From: Legionella steigerwaltii
GTDB lineage: Bacteria; Pseudomonadota; Gammaproteobacteria; Legionellales; Legionellaceae
NCBI RefSeq assembly: GCF_001468065.1
Contig: NZ_LNYZ01000042.1
Location: 1-40,533 of the forward strand
Direction: 5' to 3'
DNA length: 40,533 bases
Shown here: one piece after another, positions 8,541 through 18,198 of the stretch
How the letters are laid out: every line of letters begins with the position of its first letter
Position numbering within the stretch: the stretch's first letter is position 1
Position numbers and translations under genes: made by a program
The notes under the pieces: generated by a model
Told to the model about the DNA's origin: nothing
Seen by the model: the letters and a program-made list of their open reading frames with translations, nothing else
Databases searched by the model: none

Positions 8541-9398
8541 TTAACTCTTACTCCTGACTATCTGTGAAATAGGAATCATAGTTTCTATCCCAAGTTCTGT
8601 TTTTCTTTGTTCTCCCTTCCAGGCGTGCCCGTACACCACTTCATAAGTCAACGGATATTTTCCTTTATCCGTTTGTAGTGTGGAATAATTTTGTTCAAAC
8701 TGTCGCCAAGCTGTTTTACCTGTTAGCCCCTGATTTCTTTGGGAGTTAATGTTTTTTACTCCCTGAGCTTTTAAAGCCTGTAATAGCTTAGGCAAGGTTT
8801 CATAATGCACTGCCAATAATTCCATATCCATTACTGGCTCTAAAAAATGCTCTGCCATCAAGCAATCACCTACATCATGCATGTCAGCAAATTCATTCAC
8901 ATGAGCGAAATGATTTACATCTGCCCAAGCGTGCTTCAATTCCTTAAATGTATCAGGACCCAGAGTAGTAAACATTAAGCAACCATTGGCTTTCATGACT
9001 CGATTCAACTCACGAAAAACTGGAATCAAAGGACCACCCCAGTGAATCACTTGATTGGCAAAAACCAAATCAAACGCACCTGTAGCAAAAGGCATGCTTC
9101 GCATATCTGCTGTCACTAAAGGCCATTTTCGTCGCCAACTTTGTTTTTTTTGTGCCTGAATCAACATAAACTGCGCTATATCCAAACCTACAACCTGAGC
9201 TTTGGGATAAATTTGGGTCAGCTCATAAGAAAAGAAACCTGGTCCGCATCCAAGATCAAGAATACGTTGTGGCTTAATATTTAAATACTGCAAACGCTCT
9301 AATAAACGCACCCCAATTTCTTGTTGTACTTTGGCAGCAAATTCATATTCAGTGGCATGCTGATTAAATGCCTTGCTAATTTCGTAGATAACAGCCAT
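8541..9398 (-). CDS. bioC: Malonyl-ACP O-methyltransferase BioC
   Basis: A 285-residue SAM-dependent methyltransferase that methylates malonyl-ACP to start pimelate synthesis for biotin. Motif I is DLGCGPG at 48-54. The BioC-type stretches LVFANQVIHW and FTTLGPDTFKELK are visible, followed by HVNEFADMHDVGD, a family feature. Other bio genes are not adjacent. It is divergent from comF with only 36 bases between starts, so the two share a very short promoter region. Generic methyltransferase is the alternative, but the TLGPDTxxEL and DMHDxGD motifs favour BioC. Confidence 0.88.
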   Translation of the reverse strand: MAVIYEISKAFNQHATEYEFAAKVQQEIGVRLLERLQYLNIKPQRILDLGCGPGFFSYELTQIYPKAQVVGLDIAQFMLIQAQKKQSWRRKWPLVTADMRSMPFATGAFDLVFANQVIHWGGPLIPVFRELNRVMKANGCLMFTTLGPDTFKELKHAWADVNHFAHVNEFADMHDVGDCLMAEHFLEPVMDMELLAVHYETLPKLLQALKAQGVKNINSQRNQGLTGKTAWRQFEQNYSTLQTDKGKYPLTYEVVYGHAWKGEQRKTELGIETMIPISQIVRSKS

Positions 9399-9434
9399 TA
9401 TAAAACCAGGAAAAATTAAAGGAATCCAACACTT

Positions 9435-10139
9435 GTGCGCCAGAAAATATGGAGTTTAACACAAAGTTTGCGCTTGTACTCAATATGTACTTTATGTAAT
9501 CAATTTCATGACAATAAAATGGCAGTTTGTACTCATTGTATCGAACTCATGCCTTATTTAGGCCCGGCATGCCGGCACTGCGCTTATCCCTTACCGGATG
9601 TACATTTACTGGTCTGTGGCCGTTGTATTAAAAATAAACCTTATTTTGACCGTGCATTCATTAATCACACCTTTGAAGAGCCATTACGCAATCTTTTGCA
9701 TCAATTTAAATATCATGATGGCCTTTATCTGGGTTCTTTTTTAAGTCATTTAATGGTTAACTCACTGCCAAACGATGAAAACTTACCTCAATGTTTAATC
9801 CCAGTCCCTATGCATCCACAACGAATCAAATCACGTGGATTTAACCAAGCAGCAGTTCTAGTTCGTTTCCTGGCCAAAACATTACGACTGCCTTACGACT
9901 TAAGCAGTTGTCAGAAAATTCGTAACACTGAGCCTCAAGCAAGTCTTGATGGAGAACAAAGACAAAAAAATTTACACCATGCCTTCAAAACTAAAAAACT
10001 CCCTTGGCAGCATGTGGCAATTATTGATGATCTCTTAACTACAGGCAGCACAGCCAATGAACTGGCATTCACTTTAAAAAAATCTGGAGTAAAACAGGTG
10101 GACATCTGGTGTTGCGCACGAACGGTGAGTAAATCGTAG
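9435..10139 (+). CDS. comF: ComF family phosphoribosyltransferase-like protein
   Basis: A 234-residue protein needed for natural transformation in competent bacteria; the family binds single-stranded DNA processing factors in the cytosol. The N-terminal 65 residues carry four CxxC pairs (C18/C21, C32/C35, C46/C49, C61/C64), a zinc-ribbon pattern. The C-terminal part has IPVPMHPQRIKSRGFNQA and the PRPP-binding loop DDLLTTGST at 198-206. The start is GTG, with AAAGGA about 12 bases upstream. Legionella is naturally competent, and radA in this window also serves transformation, but no shared operon is seen. Confidence 0.9.
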   Translation: MRQKIWSLTQSLRLYSICTLCNQFHDNKMAVCTHCIELMPYLGPACRHCAYPLPDVHLLVCGRCIKNKPYFDRAFINHTFEEPLRNLLHQFKYHDGLYLGSFLSHLMVNSLPNDENLPQCLIPVPMHPQRIKSRGFNQAAVLVRFLAKTLRLPYDLSSCQKIRNTEPQASLDGEQRQKNLHHAFKTKKLPWQHVAIIDDLLTTGSTANELAFTLKKSGVKQVDIWCCARTVSKS

Positions 10140-10144
10140 TAAAT

Positions 10145-10240
10145 TGTAGCCTGGGTGCAGCATACACAAAGTATGTAAGCATCGGAGCGCAGAAAATCAG
10201 GGCCGTTTGCCAAAATAGTAGAAATGGAAGCAGGCCCTAG
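10145..10240. repeat. Chimeric repeat: family A end joined to family C right half
   Basis: The left 18 bases (GTAGCCTGGGTGCAG) are family A. At 10158 the sequence switches to the family C core (GCAGCATACACAAAGTATGT...) and runs to AGCAGGCCCTAG, the right end of family C. The last TAG complement is the stop codon of the leftward protease gene. Confidence 0.8.
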
Positions 10241-11301
10241 ATTCTTTGCAGATCATTCATCAATAAGTGAACCAAAAGCACACAAAACACAATAACGACC
10301 AGTCGATGCAATAAAATCTCCATGGGTACAGAGACTGCTTTACCGCGAACTTTTTCAATAATCGCATAAACAATCGAACCTCCATCCAATCCTGGGATAG
10401 GAAAAAGGTTAATCACGGCAACAGCAAGACTTAAGCTGGCTATAAAAAACAGGAAAACAGCTGTTCCTTGCATCAGTGAAGATACTGAAGCTGCAAAAAT
10501 ACCAATAGGACCTAACAATACTGAAAAAGGAATCACTCCAGTAAATAATTGTTTTAAGATCATCATAAAAAAATAAACCATGTTGCTCATGAATGCATTG
10601 GTTTGATGTATCGCATCTAAAAGTGATGGAGCTCGTAGTTTACTTTTGGCCGCAGATAGATTGGGATTAATCCCTAACTGAGTTAATAAAGATACTTTTG
10701 CCCCGTGAAAGTGTTCGTGACTTAAATCAAACATTACTATTGATTCATTGCCATCAGCGCGAATCAAGGTAACCGGGATGTCTTTTTTCCCCCAAAGAAT
10801 AACTAGCCGCATGCCTACGTCACTCCATGTTGGCGTTGCAGTACCATCAATGGAGATGAATTTATCCCCTGGAAGCATTCCTGCTCGGGCTGCGCTGCTA
10901 TTAGGCAGAACCTCTTTGATTTCCGGCACAGTATAAGTCAGCCCAATACTGTACACTAAAACAAAGGCCAACCAAGCAGTAATCAGATTTGCAACTGCCC
11001 CAGCCAATAAAATTAGAATACGCTGCCAAACAGGTTTTTTATCAAAACATTGGGAATATTTTGCAGGTTCCACTGGACTAATACGTGTATTTTCCAACTG
11101 GACATAACCCCCTAAAGGAAAAAATGCCCATACCCATTCACAACCGCTGCGACTCTGCCAACGTAATAGCGGCTTACCAAAACCTATGGAAATTTTTTTG
11201 ATTTTTACTGAAAAAATGCGCGCTACTAATGCGTGTCCTCCCTCATGAATGCCTACTACCAAGATTAATGTCAGTATTATGGCGATAATTGCCAAAAACA
11301 T
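10237..11301 (-). CDS. Site-2-type membrane zinc metalloprotease (RseP-like, M50)
   Basis: A 354-residue multispanning inner-membrane protease. The zinc motif HEGGH is at residues 19-23 in the first membrane helix and the third ligand motif FPIPGLDGG is near 300-308. A single PDZ-like region (GMLPGDKFISIDGTATPTW) lies at about 140-160. It is shorter than the roughly 450 residues of E. coli RseP, which has two PDZ domains. It is not in the dxr-cdsA-bamA cluster where RseP usually sits, so it may be a second, accessory M50 protease. It follows a 93-residue gene after 11 bases, probably one transcript. The stop TAG lies in the end of the adjacent repeat. Confidence 0.85.
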   Translation of the reverse strand: MFLAIIAIILTLILVVGIHEGGHALVARIFSVKIKKISIGFGKPLLRWQSRSGCEWVWAFFPLGGYVQLENTRISPVEPAKYSQCFDKKPVWQRILILLAGAVANLITAWLAFVLVYSIGLTYTVPEIKEVLPNSSAARAGMLPGDKFISIDGTATPTWSDVGMRLVILWGKKDIPVTLIRADGNESIVMFDLSHEHFHGAKVSLLTQLGINPNLSAAKSKLRAPSLLDAIHQTNAFMSNMVYFFMMILKQLFTGVIPFSVLLGPIGIFAASVSSLMQGTAVFLFFIASLSLAVAVINLFPIPGLDGGSIVYAIIEKVRGKAVSVPMEILLHRLVVIVFCVLLVHLLMNDLQRI

Positions 11302-11312
11302 AAGTTACTCCT

Positions 11313-11594
11313 TCACCGAGGGCGTGTGTTATCTACGATCAATTGTAATACTGGTGTTCCTTTTCTACCACCTAACTCATAACCTTTACGGTATACTTCA
11401 AACACTCGATACGCTTGATTCGATTCGCTATCAACCAATTCAACATCATCGCCTTGTTCATCAATTAATGTGACAGTTAAATGAATTTCACGAAATCCAG
11501 CGATATGATATCGCTCTTTAAATAATTCTAATACACGTGCCAAACTTTGCGCTGCCTCTTCGCCACTGTGTTCACCTTGTAGAATTATATCCAT
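11313..11594 (-). CDS. Conserved-looking small protein of unknown function
   Basis: A 93-residue soluble acidic protein starting MDIILQGEHSGEEAAQSLAR. It has alternating helix and strand character, with a compact C-terminal 'RVFEVYRKGYELGGRKGTP' segment. I do not recognise a family. It is immediately upstream of the M50 protease gene (11 bases apart), so a regulator, substrate or cofactor of that protease is possible, but this is inference from spacing alone. The start has GGGGAGA (11601-11607 on the other strand) about 6 bases upstream. Confidence 0.75.
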   Translation of the reverse strand: MDIILQGEHSGEEAAQSLARVLELFKERYHIAGFREIHLTVTLIDEQGDDVELVDSESNQAYRVFEVYRKGYELGGRKGTPVLQLIVDNTRPR

Positions 11595-11715
11595 GATCGT
11601 CTCCCCATAACTTGGGATTTATGTATAAAACCCTCTATTATTGTTAGCGGCTGAACAAAGATGTACTTTAATTTTACAGATGATTTTTTGTAGTCTAGTG
11701 GTAGGAAAAATATAA

Positions 11716-11859
11716 CTGGGGTTTCGAATAAAAAATCAAGCTCCTTAATCCCGGGTTCCACTACGCTGCACCCAGGCTACAACGTTCAAAAACTTCAATT
11801 GTAGCCTGGGTGAAGGCGCAAGCCGTAACCCGGGTTTCACTATGCTCCACCCAAGCTAC
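11716..11859. repeat. Two family A repeats in the hemA upstream gap
   Basis: The gap 11595-11972 (378 bp) holds no gene. It contains a family A unit from about 11716 to 11780 ending CACCCAGGCTAC, a 20-base spacer, and a second unit from 11801 (GTAGCCTGGGTGAAGGCG) to 11859, whose right arm is decayed (CCAAGCTAC). The remainder is AT-rich and leads into the hemA promoter. Confidence 0.85.
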
Positions 11860-11920
11860 AATCAGAAATAAAGAAATAAAGAAATAAGGTAGAGTGCACT
11901 ACAAATTTAATGGCTAATCG

Positions 11921-11970
11921 TTTACAATCCCTCGATTAACTTAATAATTCATATTCAAATAATTCATATT
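11921..11970 (+). promoter_or_regulatory. Putative hemA promoter and duplicated leader motif
   Basis: TTTACA (11921-11926) and AATAAT (11943-11948), spaced 16, give a possible promoter very close to the gene. A 12-base string ATAATTCATATT occurs twice (11944-11955 and 11959-11970), ending two bases before the start codon. No Shine-Dalgarno is visible, so the transcript may have a very short leader. Confidence 0.4.
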
Positions 11971-11972
11971 AT

Positions 11973-13247
11973 ATGGTGTTTGTTGCTTGCGGGTTGAATC
12001 ATAAAACTGCTCCAATAAACGTGCGTGAAAAAGTCGCCTTATCTCCTGCTACCCAGGATTTAGTGCTGGAGAGTTTGTTGCATCTTCCTGAAGTAAGTGA
12101 AGCCGTTATTTTATCTACCTGTAATCGCACAGAAATTTATTGTGACACCCAAGATCCGCAGATCCTGACACACTGGCTTACCAGAGAACATCAGTTACCC
12201 TTGGATTCATTGTCTCCGTTTATCTATATGCATAAAGGTCATCAGGGAATCAAACATCTTTTACGGGTTGCCAGTGGTTTGGATTCTATGATGATTGGCG
12301 AACCTCAAATCCTTGGGCAAATGAAACAAGCATACCAACATGCGTGTAGCCTTGGTGCAATAAAATCAGAATTACGCCCTATTTTTGAATATGTGTTTAG
12401 TGCTTCAAAACGAGTACGCACTCAAAGCAGTGTCGGGACAAATCCCGTTTCTGTTGCCTATGCAGCAACACAATTAATAGGTCAACTTGTTACAAACTAT
12501 AAATTGCTCAATGTTTTTTTAATTGGTTCTGGAGAAACTGCTTCATTAGTTGCTAAATACTTGCGCCAACAAGGTGTTGAGCGTTTTATGATAGCGAGTA
12601 GAACGTTAGAAAATGCAGAGAAACTTGCCAACTCATTTAATGGACAGACCATTCCGATCACCAACATTGCCGAATATCTGCCACAAGCAGACGTTATTGT
12701 TTCTGCAACAAATTGTCCAATTCATTTCATTAATAAAAATTTAGTTGCGCAAGCATTAAATCAAAGAGACAACACTCCCATGTTCTTTTTGGATTTATCG
12801 GTTCCCCGAGATGTTGAAGAAAGCATCAGGGAATTAGAACACGTACAACTTTATAATATCGACGATTTACAAGCTATGGTCGACAAAGGAATGGAAGAAA
12901 GACGTCATGCGGCATTACATGCAGAGCAATTAGTCGATGAGGAATTAAATAAGTACATTCACAAACATCGTTCGCTTAAGGCCAAAAAAGTCATTTGTGA
13001 TTACCGCAGTCAAATGCAGGATTTGGCACAAAAAGAACTGGAACGTGCCTTAAAAAAACTTTCTGCTGGACAATGTCAGCACGTCGTTTTAAATGAGTTT
13101 AGTGAACGCCTAGTGAATAAGCTCACGCATAATCCTACTGCGGGTTTACGACAAATAGCCAAAGATGGTCGGGAAGATTTATTTACTTTAGCTCAATATC
13201 TTTTTAATACAACAACACATCAATCATCCTATGAAGAAATCTCTTGA
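11973..13247 (+). CDS. hemA: Glutamyl-tRNA reductase HemA
   Basis: A 424-residue NADPH-dependent reductase turning glutamyl-tRNA into glutamate-1-semialdehyde, the first step of C5 haem synthesis. The catalytic cysteine is C50 in [21 protein letters not shown] and the Rossmann segment [15 protein letters not shown] are present, and the C-terminal dimerisation helices complete a normal length. It is first in the run hemA-prfA-prmC-dksA and its last 17 bases overlap prfA. No ribosome-binding site is seen; the leader contains a duplicated 12-mer. Confidence 0.96.
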   Translation: MVFVACGLNHKTAPINVREKVALSPATQDLVLESLLHLPEVSEAVILSTCNRTEIYCDTQDPQILTHWLTREHQLPLDSLSPFIYMHKGHQGIKHLLRVASGLDSMMIGEPQILGQMKQAYQHACSLGAIKSELRPIFEYVFSASKRVRTQSSVGTNPVSVAYAATQLIGQLVTNYKLLNVFLIGSGETASLVAKYLRQQGVERFMIASRTLENAEKLANSFNGQTIPITNIAEYLPQADVIVSATNCPIHFINKNLVAQALNQRDNTPMFFLDLSVPRDVEESIRELEHVQLYNIDDLQAMVDKGMEERRHAALHAEQLVDEELNKYIHKHRSLKAKKVICDYRSQMQDLAQKELERALKKLSAGQCQHVVLNEFSERLVNKLTHNPTAGLRQIAKDGREDLFTLAQYLFNTTTHQSSYEEIS

Positions 13248-14319
13248 ACTCAAACTGCAGCAAATGCTGGAGCGATATCAGGAAGTGGGCCGTTTATTAT
13301 CGGAAGCTTCCATAATTGCCGATCAAAATCAATTTAAAACGCTTTCAAAAGAATACGCTCAACTTGAACCTGTTGCGACATGTTATGAAACCTACCTTGA
13401 AGCCCAAAATAATTTATCGTCACTACGCGAAATGCTCGAAGGTGATGATAAAGAATTAGCATCAATGGCGGCAGAAGAATTAGAAAGCGCCCAAAAGCAA
13501 GTGGAAGAACTTGACGAACAACTACAATGGCATTTGATTCCCAAAGATCCAGACGATGAGCGTAACGTTTATCTCGAAATCAGAGCAGGAACTGGTGGTG
13601 ATGAAGCAGCAATTTTTGCCGGGGATCTGTATCGTATGTACAGTCGATATGCGGAAGGTCAAGGTTGGCAACAAGAGTTAATCAGTGCCAATCATGGTGA
13701 ACATGGTGGATATAAAGAAATTATTGTACGGATTAGTGGTCATGCAGTTTATTCACAACTCAAATTTGAATCCGGTGCGCATCGAGTGCAACGTGTCCCT
13801 GAAACTGAATCTCAAGGACGTGTCCATACCTCTGCATGTACGGTTGCAATTATGCCTGAGGTTGATGAAATTGATGACATCCAAATTAATCCCGATGATT
13901 TACGAATTGATACATACCGCTCTTCAGGTGCTGGAGGTCAGCATGTCAATAAAACCGATTCGGCCATACGCATCACCCATATCCCAACGGGTGTCGTAGT
14001 GGAATGCCAAGATGAGCGTTCCCAGCACAAGAACCGTGCTAAGGCGATGTCATTACTTAAAACCCGCTTACTGGATGCAGAACAAAGCAAACAGAAGAAA
14101 GAGCAGGCACAAACGCGTAAATCGCTGGTGGGTACTGGTGATCGTTCTGAACGAATTCGTACCTATAACTACCCGCAAGGCCGACTGACAGATCACCGCA
14201 TTAATTTGACGATCTATCAACTCGGTGATGTGATGGAGGGTAATTTAACAATGGTCATCGATCCATTAAAACGTGAGTACCACGCAGAATTGCTCGCAGA
14301 GCTGGGACGAAATGATTAG
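13231..14319 (+). CDS. prfA: Peptide chain release factor 1
   Basis: A 362-residue factor that reads UAA and UAG stop codons and triggers peptide release on the ribosome. The peptidyl-hydrolysis motif GGQ is at 235-237. The codon-recognition tripeptide of RF1 (PxT) appears as P190-E191-T192, where E. coli has PAT. Downstream [19 protein letters not shown] is family typical. It overlaps hemA upstream and prmC downstream, and PrmC methylates its GGQ glutamine, so the order matches function. Confidence 0.97.
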   Translation: MKKSLELKLQQMLERYQEVGRLLSEASIIADQNQFKTLSKEYAQLEPVATCYETYLEAQNNLSSLREMLEGDDKELASMAAEELESAQKQVEELDEQLQWHLIPKDPDDERNVYLEIRAGTGGDEAAIFAGDLYRMYSRYAEGQGWQQELISANHGEHGGYKEIIVRISGHAVYSQLKFESGAHRVQRVPETESQGRVHTSACTVAIMPEVDEIDDIQINPDDLRIDTYRSSGAGGQHVNKTDSAIRITHIPTGVVVECQDERSQHKNRAKAMSLLKTRLLDAEQSKQKKEQAQTRKSLVGTGDRSERIRTYNYPQGRLTDHRINLTIYQLGDVMEGNLTMVIDPLKREYHAELLAELGRND

Positions 14320-15118
14320 TATCCGTACAGCTCTGGGAAAAACTCCGGATCTGGAAACAGAAATTTTACTCTGTCACGTTTTGAACAAGACCAGAACGTA
14401 TCTCTTTGCACATCCTGAAAAACAATTAACCTCATTACAATGGGAATCCTTTCAAAATTTAATGGCCCAAAGGGCCCAAGGGATCCCCATTGCTTATCTC
14501 ATAGGAGAGCGTGAGTTCTGGTCACTCAATTTAAAAGTCAACCAACACACGTTAATTCCGCGACATGAAACAGAACGATTGGTTGAATTAGCTTTGGAGC
14601 TTATTCCCAATCAACCAAATACCTATGTTCTTGAGTTGGGTACAGGGAGCGGAGCAATTGCCTTAGCTCTTGCTAAAGAAAGGCCTCATTGGAGTATTGT
14701 TGCTGGGGACATCAGTCAAGAGGCCTTAAATATTGCAAAAGAAAATGCGCAAAATCATAAAATACACAATGTAAGTTTTTATCTATCCAATTGGTTTGAG
14801 AACATTCCGCGACGACAATACCATGCTCTTGTTGCTAATCCGCCTTACGTTGCGGAACACGATCCACACTTAGAGCAAGGCGATCTACGTTTTGAACCAC
14901 GAAATGCTTTGGTGAGTAGTCAAGAAGGCTTAGGTGATCTACAATGTATTATTAAACAAGGTCATGAGTATCTTTTACCTGGTGGCTTGATCTTGTTAGA
15001 ACATGGGTACGATCAAAAATTAAAAGTACAGGCTATACTTAACAAATTACAATATAAAAACGTAATGTGTTGGCAAGACATCCAAGGTAATGACAGAGTA
15101 AGTGGGGGTTGGCGATAA
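14312..15118 (+). CDS. prmC: Release factor glutamine N5-methyltransferase PrmC
   Basis: A 268-residue SAM methyltransferase modifying the GGQ glutamine of RF1 and RF2. With the start chosen here, motif I is ELGTGSG at about 108-114 and the catalytic NPPY is at 176-179. I choose the ATG at 14312, which overlaps the prfA stop by 8 bases and gives the family's usual N-terminus (ISIRTAL...). A GTG at 14273 would extend it by 13 residues into prfA without homology value. It ends 81 bases before the dksA start. Confidence 0.94.
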   Translation: MISIRTALGKTPDLETEILLCHVLNKTRTYLFAHPEKQLTSLQWESFQNLMAQRAQGIPIAYLIGEREFWSLNLKVNQHTLIPRHETERLVELALELIPNQPNTYVLELGTGSGAIALALAKERPHWSIVAGDISQEALNIAKENAQNHKIHNVSFYLSNWFENIPRRQYHALVANPPYVAEHDPHLEQGDLRFEPRNALVSSQEGLGDLQCIIKQGHEYLLPGGLILLEHGYDQKLKVQAILNKLQYKNVMCWQDIQGNDRVSGGWR

Positions 15119-15123
15119 TTTTA

Positions 15124-15152
15124 TTGATGATACAATAGTTTTTTGATATACC
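15124..15152 (+). promoter_or_regulatory. Possible dksA promoter
   Basis: TTGATG (15124-15129), a 17-base spacer and TATACC (15147-15152) lie between prmC and dksA. Each box matches 4 of 6 consensus bases. This would let dksA be expressed apart from hemA-prfA-prmC. Confidence 0.35.
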
Positions 15153-15199
15153 TAACCGCTTTCTGTAAACCCAGGTACGAGTTGGGTGCGGAGGCTAAA

Positions 15200-15676
15200 A
15201 TGACTGAACAATTAATTGAAAAAAACAATGAGAGACGACACAACGTGAAAAACGACGCGATAGGTAGTATGGGAATCACCCCCTACAAGGAAACTCCAGG
15301 TGAAGAATATATGAATGAAAAGCAGTTGGCACATATTGAAAAAATATTGCTGGCTTGGCGTCAATCATTGATGGAAGAAGTTGACCGCACGGTTACGCAC
15401 ATGAAGGATGAAGCGGCTAATTTCCCTGACCCTTCAGATAGAGCGAGCCAAGAAGAAGAATTCAGTATCGAACTGCGTACTCGTGATCGTGAACGTAAAC
15501 TGATTAAGAAAATTGAAGATGCTTTAGAGCGCTTGCGAAATGAAGATTTTGGTTATTGTGAAGCATGTGGCATTGAAATCGGTCTCAAACGTTTGGAAGC
15601 AAGACCTACTGCAACTTTATGCATCGATTGTAAAACCTTATCTGAGATTAAAGAAAAACAAAATCAAGGCTCCTAA
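15200..15676 (+). CDS. dksA: RNA polymerase-binding transcription factor DksA
   Basis: About 158 residues. DksA binds the RNA polymerase secondary channel and, with ppGpp, reprograms transcription in starvation; in Legionella it contributes to the switch to the transmissive phase. The DPSDRAS segment of the coiled-coil tip and the C-terminal zinc finger (CEAC ... CIDC, 17 residues between) are complete. The ATG at 15200 is chosen because GGAGG lies 5 bases upstream; an upstream ATG at 15143 would add 19 unrelated residues. A hairpin terminator follows at 15688. Confidence 0.95.
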   Translation: MTEQLIEKNNERRHNVKNDAIGSMGITPYKETPGEEYMNEKQLAHIEKILLAWRQSLMEEVDRTVTHMKDEAANFPDPSDRASQEEEFSIELRTRDRERKLIKKIEDALERLRNEDFGYCEACGIEIGLKRLEARPTATLCIDCKTLSEIKEKQNQGS

Positions 15677-15687
15677 ATAACTGCTTA

Positions 15688-15716
15688 CCTCTTCCGCTTG
15701 GGAGAGGTTCCATTTT
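15688..15716 (+). terminator. Rho-independent-like terminator after dksA
   Basis: CCTCTTCC, a GCTT loop and GGGAGAGG form an 8-pair stem (15688-15707, one G-T pair) followed by TTCCATTTT. It starts 11 bases after the dksA stop. The stem is similar to family B hairpins. Confidence 0.6.
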
Positions 15717-15750
15717 CAAATCCCTCTCTTATATAGACTATTCTCAATAT

Positions 15751-15787
15751 CCGGAACCCGGGTTACGCTTCGCTTCACCCAGGCTAC
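15751..15787. repeat. Family A repeat, single arm
   Basis: ACCCGGGTTACGCTTCGC followed by TTCACCCAGGCTAC, one family A arm with no partner. It lies between the convergent genes dksA and waaA. Confidence 0.8.
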
Positions 15788-15797
15788 AATAAATCAT

Positions 15798-15880
15798 AAC
15801 CGTTCAAGGGATATTACTTGAATCGTTGAGAACGGCTGGATTTGAGTGCAGGTTGCGCCAAATACAGCCGTTCGATGAAT
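15798..15880. repeat. Family D repeat, short form
   Basis: Starts AACCGTTC and contains AACGGCTGGATTTG, matched by the inverted CAAATACAGCCGTT near the right end, so it can form a hairpin. It matches 18199-18357, which carries extra sequence in the middle. It ends about 13 bases from the waaA stop codon. Confidence 0.8.
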
Positions 15881-15892
15881 AAGGCCGCCCCC

Positions 15893-17146
15893 CTAAATAA
15901 CCCCTTCAATTTGTTGCAGATGTCGCGTGACTGATCCCTTATTTTTTTCGAAAACTGCAGTGGCATTCTTTATCATCTGCTGACGAAACTCTGGATCCGT
16001 ATGCAACTTAATGATTCCATCAATCACTTCATTTGCCTGCTGTACTAATAAAATCCCCTGAGCTGTCTGTAGATCATTGCAAATGGCTTTAAAATTATGA
16101 ATCTGACTTCCACTTAACACCGGTATATTCATCGCGATGGGCTCTAATACATTATGTCCACCCACTGGAACTAAGCTACCACCGACAAAAGCATAATCAC
16201 TGATTTGATATAAGCCTAAAAGCTCCCCCAAACTGTCTAATACTACAATTTCATTTTCCGGATTTAATGTATTTAAATCAGAGCGTAACCCGGTCTTAAA
16301 TCCCGATTGAATGCATAATTGATATACGGTTTGAAAGCGCTCTGGATGACGTGGGGCTATTAATAAAATCACACCAGGGATCGCTTGTTGTAACCGTTTT
16401 AAATGGGACAAAATCTGTGATTCTTCATTCTCATGAGTACTTGCTGCAATCACCGCAACTCGATCTGCTCCCCAATGACTTTTTAAATCACTAAAACGTT
16501 TGCTGTCGATTGTATTAGTTTGCAAATCAAATTTAATATTTCCCAAAACGTGGACTATCTCTTTTCTTGCTCCTAATGTGATATAACGTCGTGCGTCCTC
16601 TTCTCCTTGCGCCAAAATAGCAGAAAACTGATTTAGAATCGGTTTAATTAAAAATTTAATCTTTTTATACCCATTTAATGAATCATCGGATATCCGTGCA
16701 TTAGCGAGCAGTAAAGGAACTTGTGCTGCCCGTGCCTGATAAATTAAATTCGGCCATAGCTCAGTCTCCATAATCACGCCAACTCTCGGCTGAATTTGTT
16801 TAAAAAAGCGTTTAAGCACACTGGGAAGATCATAGGGCAAGTACTGATGGGTTACCTTATTACCAAAACGTGCTTGTACTCGTTCAGAACCAGTTGGCGT
16901 CATAGTAGTAACAAATATAGACCAATTTTTTTCCAACATAGCATCAATCAAGGGAATAGCAGCAATAACCTCTCCCAAAGATACCGCGTGAACCCAGACG
17001 TCAACCGGTTTATACTCATGTTTACCAAGAAAAAAACGTTCTGATATACGTTCCCTGTAAGCAGGTAAGCTTCTTCCTTTCCACCATAAACGAACCAGTA
17101 TAAAAGGAGTAAGTAAATACATCAAAAAAGAGTAAAAAAATCGCAT
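15893..17146 (-). CDS. waaA: 3-deoxy-D-manno-octulosonic acid (Kdo) transferase
   Basis: A 417-residue GT30 glycosyltransferase adding Kdo from CMP-Kdo to the lipid A precursor, at the inner face of the inner membrane. An N-terminal membrane anchor (residues 1-22) is followed by WVHAVSLGEV, whose Glu near residue 59 is the expected catalytic base. IMETELWPN and the C-terminal FVGGSLVPVGGHNVLEP are family signatures. The length is normal. It is divergent from djlA and convergent with dksA. Its TAG stop sits at the edge of a family D repeat. Confidence 0.94.
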   Translation of the reverse strand: MRFFYSFLMYLLTPFILVRLWWKGRSLPAYRERISERFFLGKHEYKPVDVWVHAVSLGEVIAAIPLIDAMLEKNWSIFVTTMTPTGSERVQARFGNKVTHQYLPYDLPSVLKRFFKQIQPRVGVIMETELWPNLIYQARAAQVPLLLANARISDDSLNGYKKIKFLIKPILNQFSAILAQGEEDARRYITLGARKEIVHVLGNIKFDLQTNTIDSKRFSDLKSHWGADRVAVIAASTHENEESQILSHLKRLQQAIPGVILLIAPRHPERFQTVYQLCIQSGFKTGLRSDLNTLNPENEIVVLDSLGELLGLYQISDYAFVGGSLVPVGGHNVLEPIAMNIPVLSGSQIHNFKAICNDLQTAQGILLVQQANEVIDGIIKLHTDPEFRQQMIKNATAVFEKNKGSVTRHLQQIEGVI

Positions 17147-17239
17147 ATAAAACCAAACCCAAAAGTCGACAGTATATACTTAAAATGTGGTATAAAGCGA
17201 TAAAATCAGTTTAATGAACTAATTTAAGGAATCATTTGA

Positions 17240-18142
17240 ATGTCTTTTCGGGACTTCTTTATCATATCAACTTGGTGGGGAAAGATTATTGGCGCTTTCT
17301 TTGGCTATTTAATCGGCGGTCCTACAGGGGCAATCTTTGGTCTCTTGGTGGGTAATTTTTTTGATCGCGGCTTATACAGCTATTTTTCTAATCCTCATTG
17401 GTTATATTACACTGAAAAACGTAAGACAACCCAAAAAATCTTTTTTGAAGCCACCTTTTCCATCATGGGACATTTGGCCAAGGCAGATGGCCGAGTTACA
17501 GAGCAAGAACTGCAAATGGCGCGTTTATTCATGAACGAAATGCGTTTGAATAGTGAACAGAAAACACGGGCAAAACATTTATTTAATGAAGGAAAGCAAT
17601 CCGAGTTCAACCTCGATGCAATGCTTGAAAATTTAAAAAAGACCTGTAAGGATAACCGAGACTTGTTACGGTTATTTATCGACATTCAATATCGAGCCGC
17701 TCAAGCTGATGGACTTGATGTCAAAAAAATCCAGGTCCTGGATAAGATTTTTTCCAAGCTCGGCTTTGCCCCCCTTCATAATCAATATAGATTTTATGAA
17801 GATTTTGGCAGGAGCTATTCATCAGAATCACAAAATAATGCCGAGCAACAATCGCAGCAATCGCAACAGTCCTCTTCGTCATCCCATTCGTATTCATCCT
17901 ACAGTAGATACAATTATCAACCTACAAAAACAAACATGGATTATGCTTACGCTCTTTTAGAGGTGTCGCCGGATGCCAACAAACAAGAAGTGAAAAAAGC
18001 GTATCGACGTTTATTAAGCCGCAATCACCCTGACAAATTAATTGCTCAAGGCTTACCGCAAGAAATGATTAAAATAGCCAATGAAAAAACTCAGAAAATT
18101 GTGAAGGCCTATGAATTAATTTGTACCAGTAAAGGATGGTAA
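17240..18142 (+). CDS. djlA: Co-chaperone DjlA (TerB-like and J domains)
   Basis: A 300-residue membrane-anchored DnaK partner. An N-terminal Gly-rich transmembrane segment (about residues 14-40, GKIIGAFFGYLIGG) is followed by a TerB-like domain (HLAKADGRVTEQELQMAR), a Gln/Ser-rich linker near 200-230 and a C-terminal J domain with HPD at 263-265. AAGGA precedes the start by 9 bases. DjlA family members are implicated in stress response and intracellular growth; that is family knowledge, not seen here. Confidence 0.93.
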   Translation: MSFRDFFIISTWWGKIIGAFFGYLIGGPTGAIFGLLVGNFFDRGLYSYFSNPHWLYYTEKRKTTQKIFFEATFSIMGHLAKADGRVTEQELQMARLFMNEMRLNSEQKTRAKHLFNEGKQSEFNLDAMLENLKKTCKDNRDLLRLFIDIQYRAAQADGLDVKKIQVLDKIFSKLGFAPLHNQYRFYEDFGRSYSSESQNNAEQQSQQSQQSSSSSHSYSSYSRYNYQPTKTNMDYAYALLEVSPDANKQEVKKAYRRLLSRNHPDKLIAQGLPQEMIKIANEKTQKIVKAYELICTSKGW

Positions 18143-18198
18143 ACACATTAGGTCATGAGGGATGCATAAATCTTGGTGAGCGCACAAATAAAGTCAGT

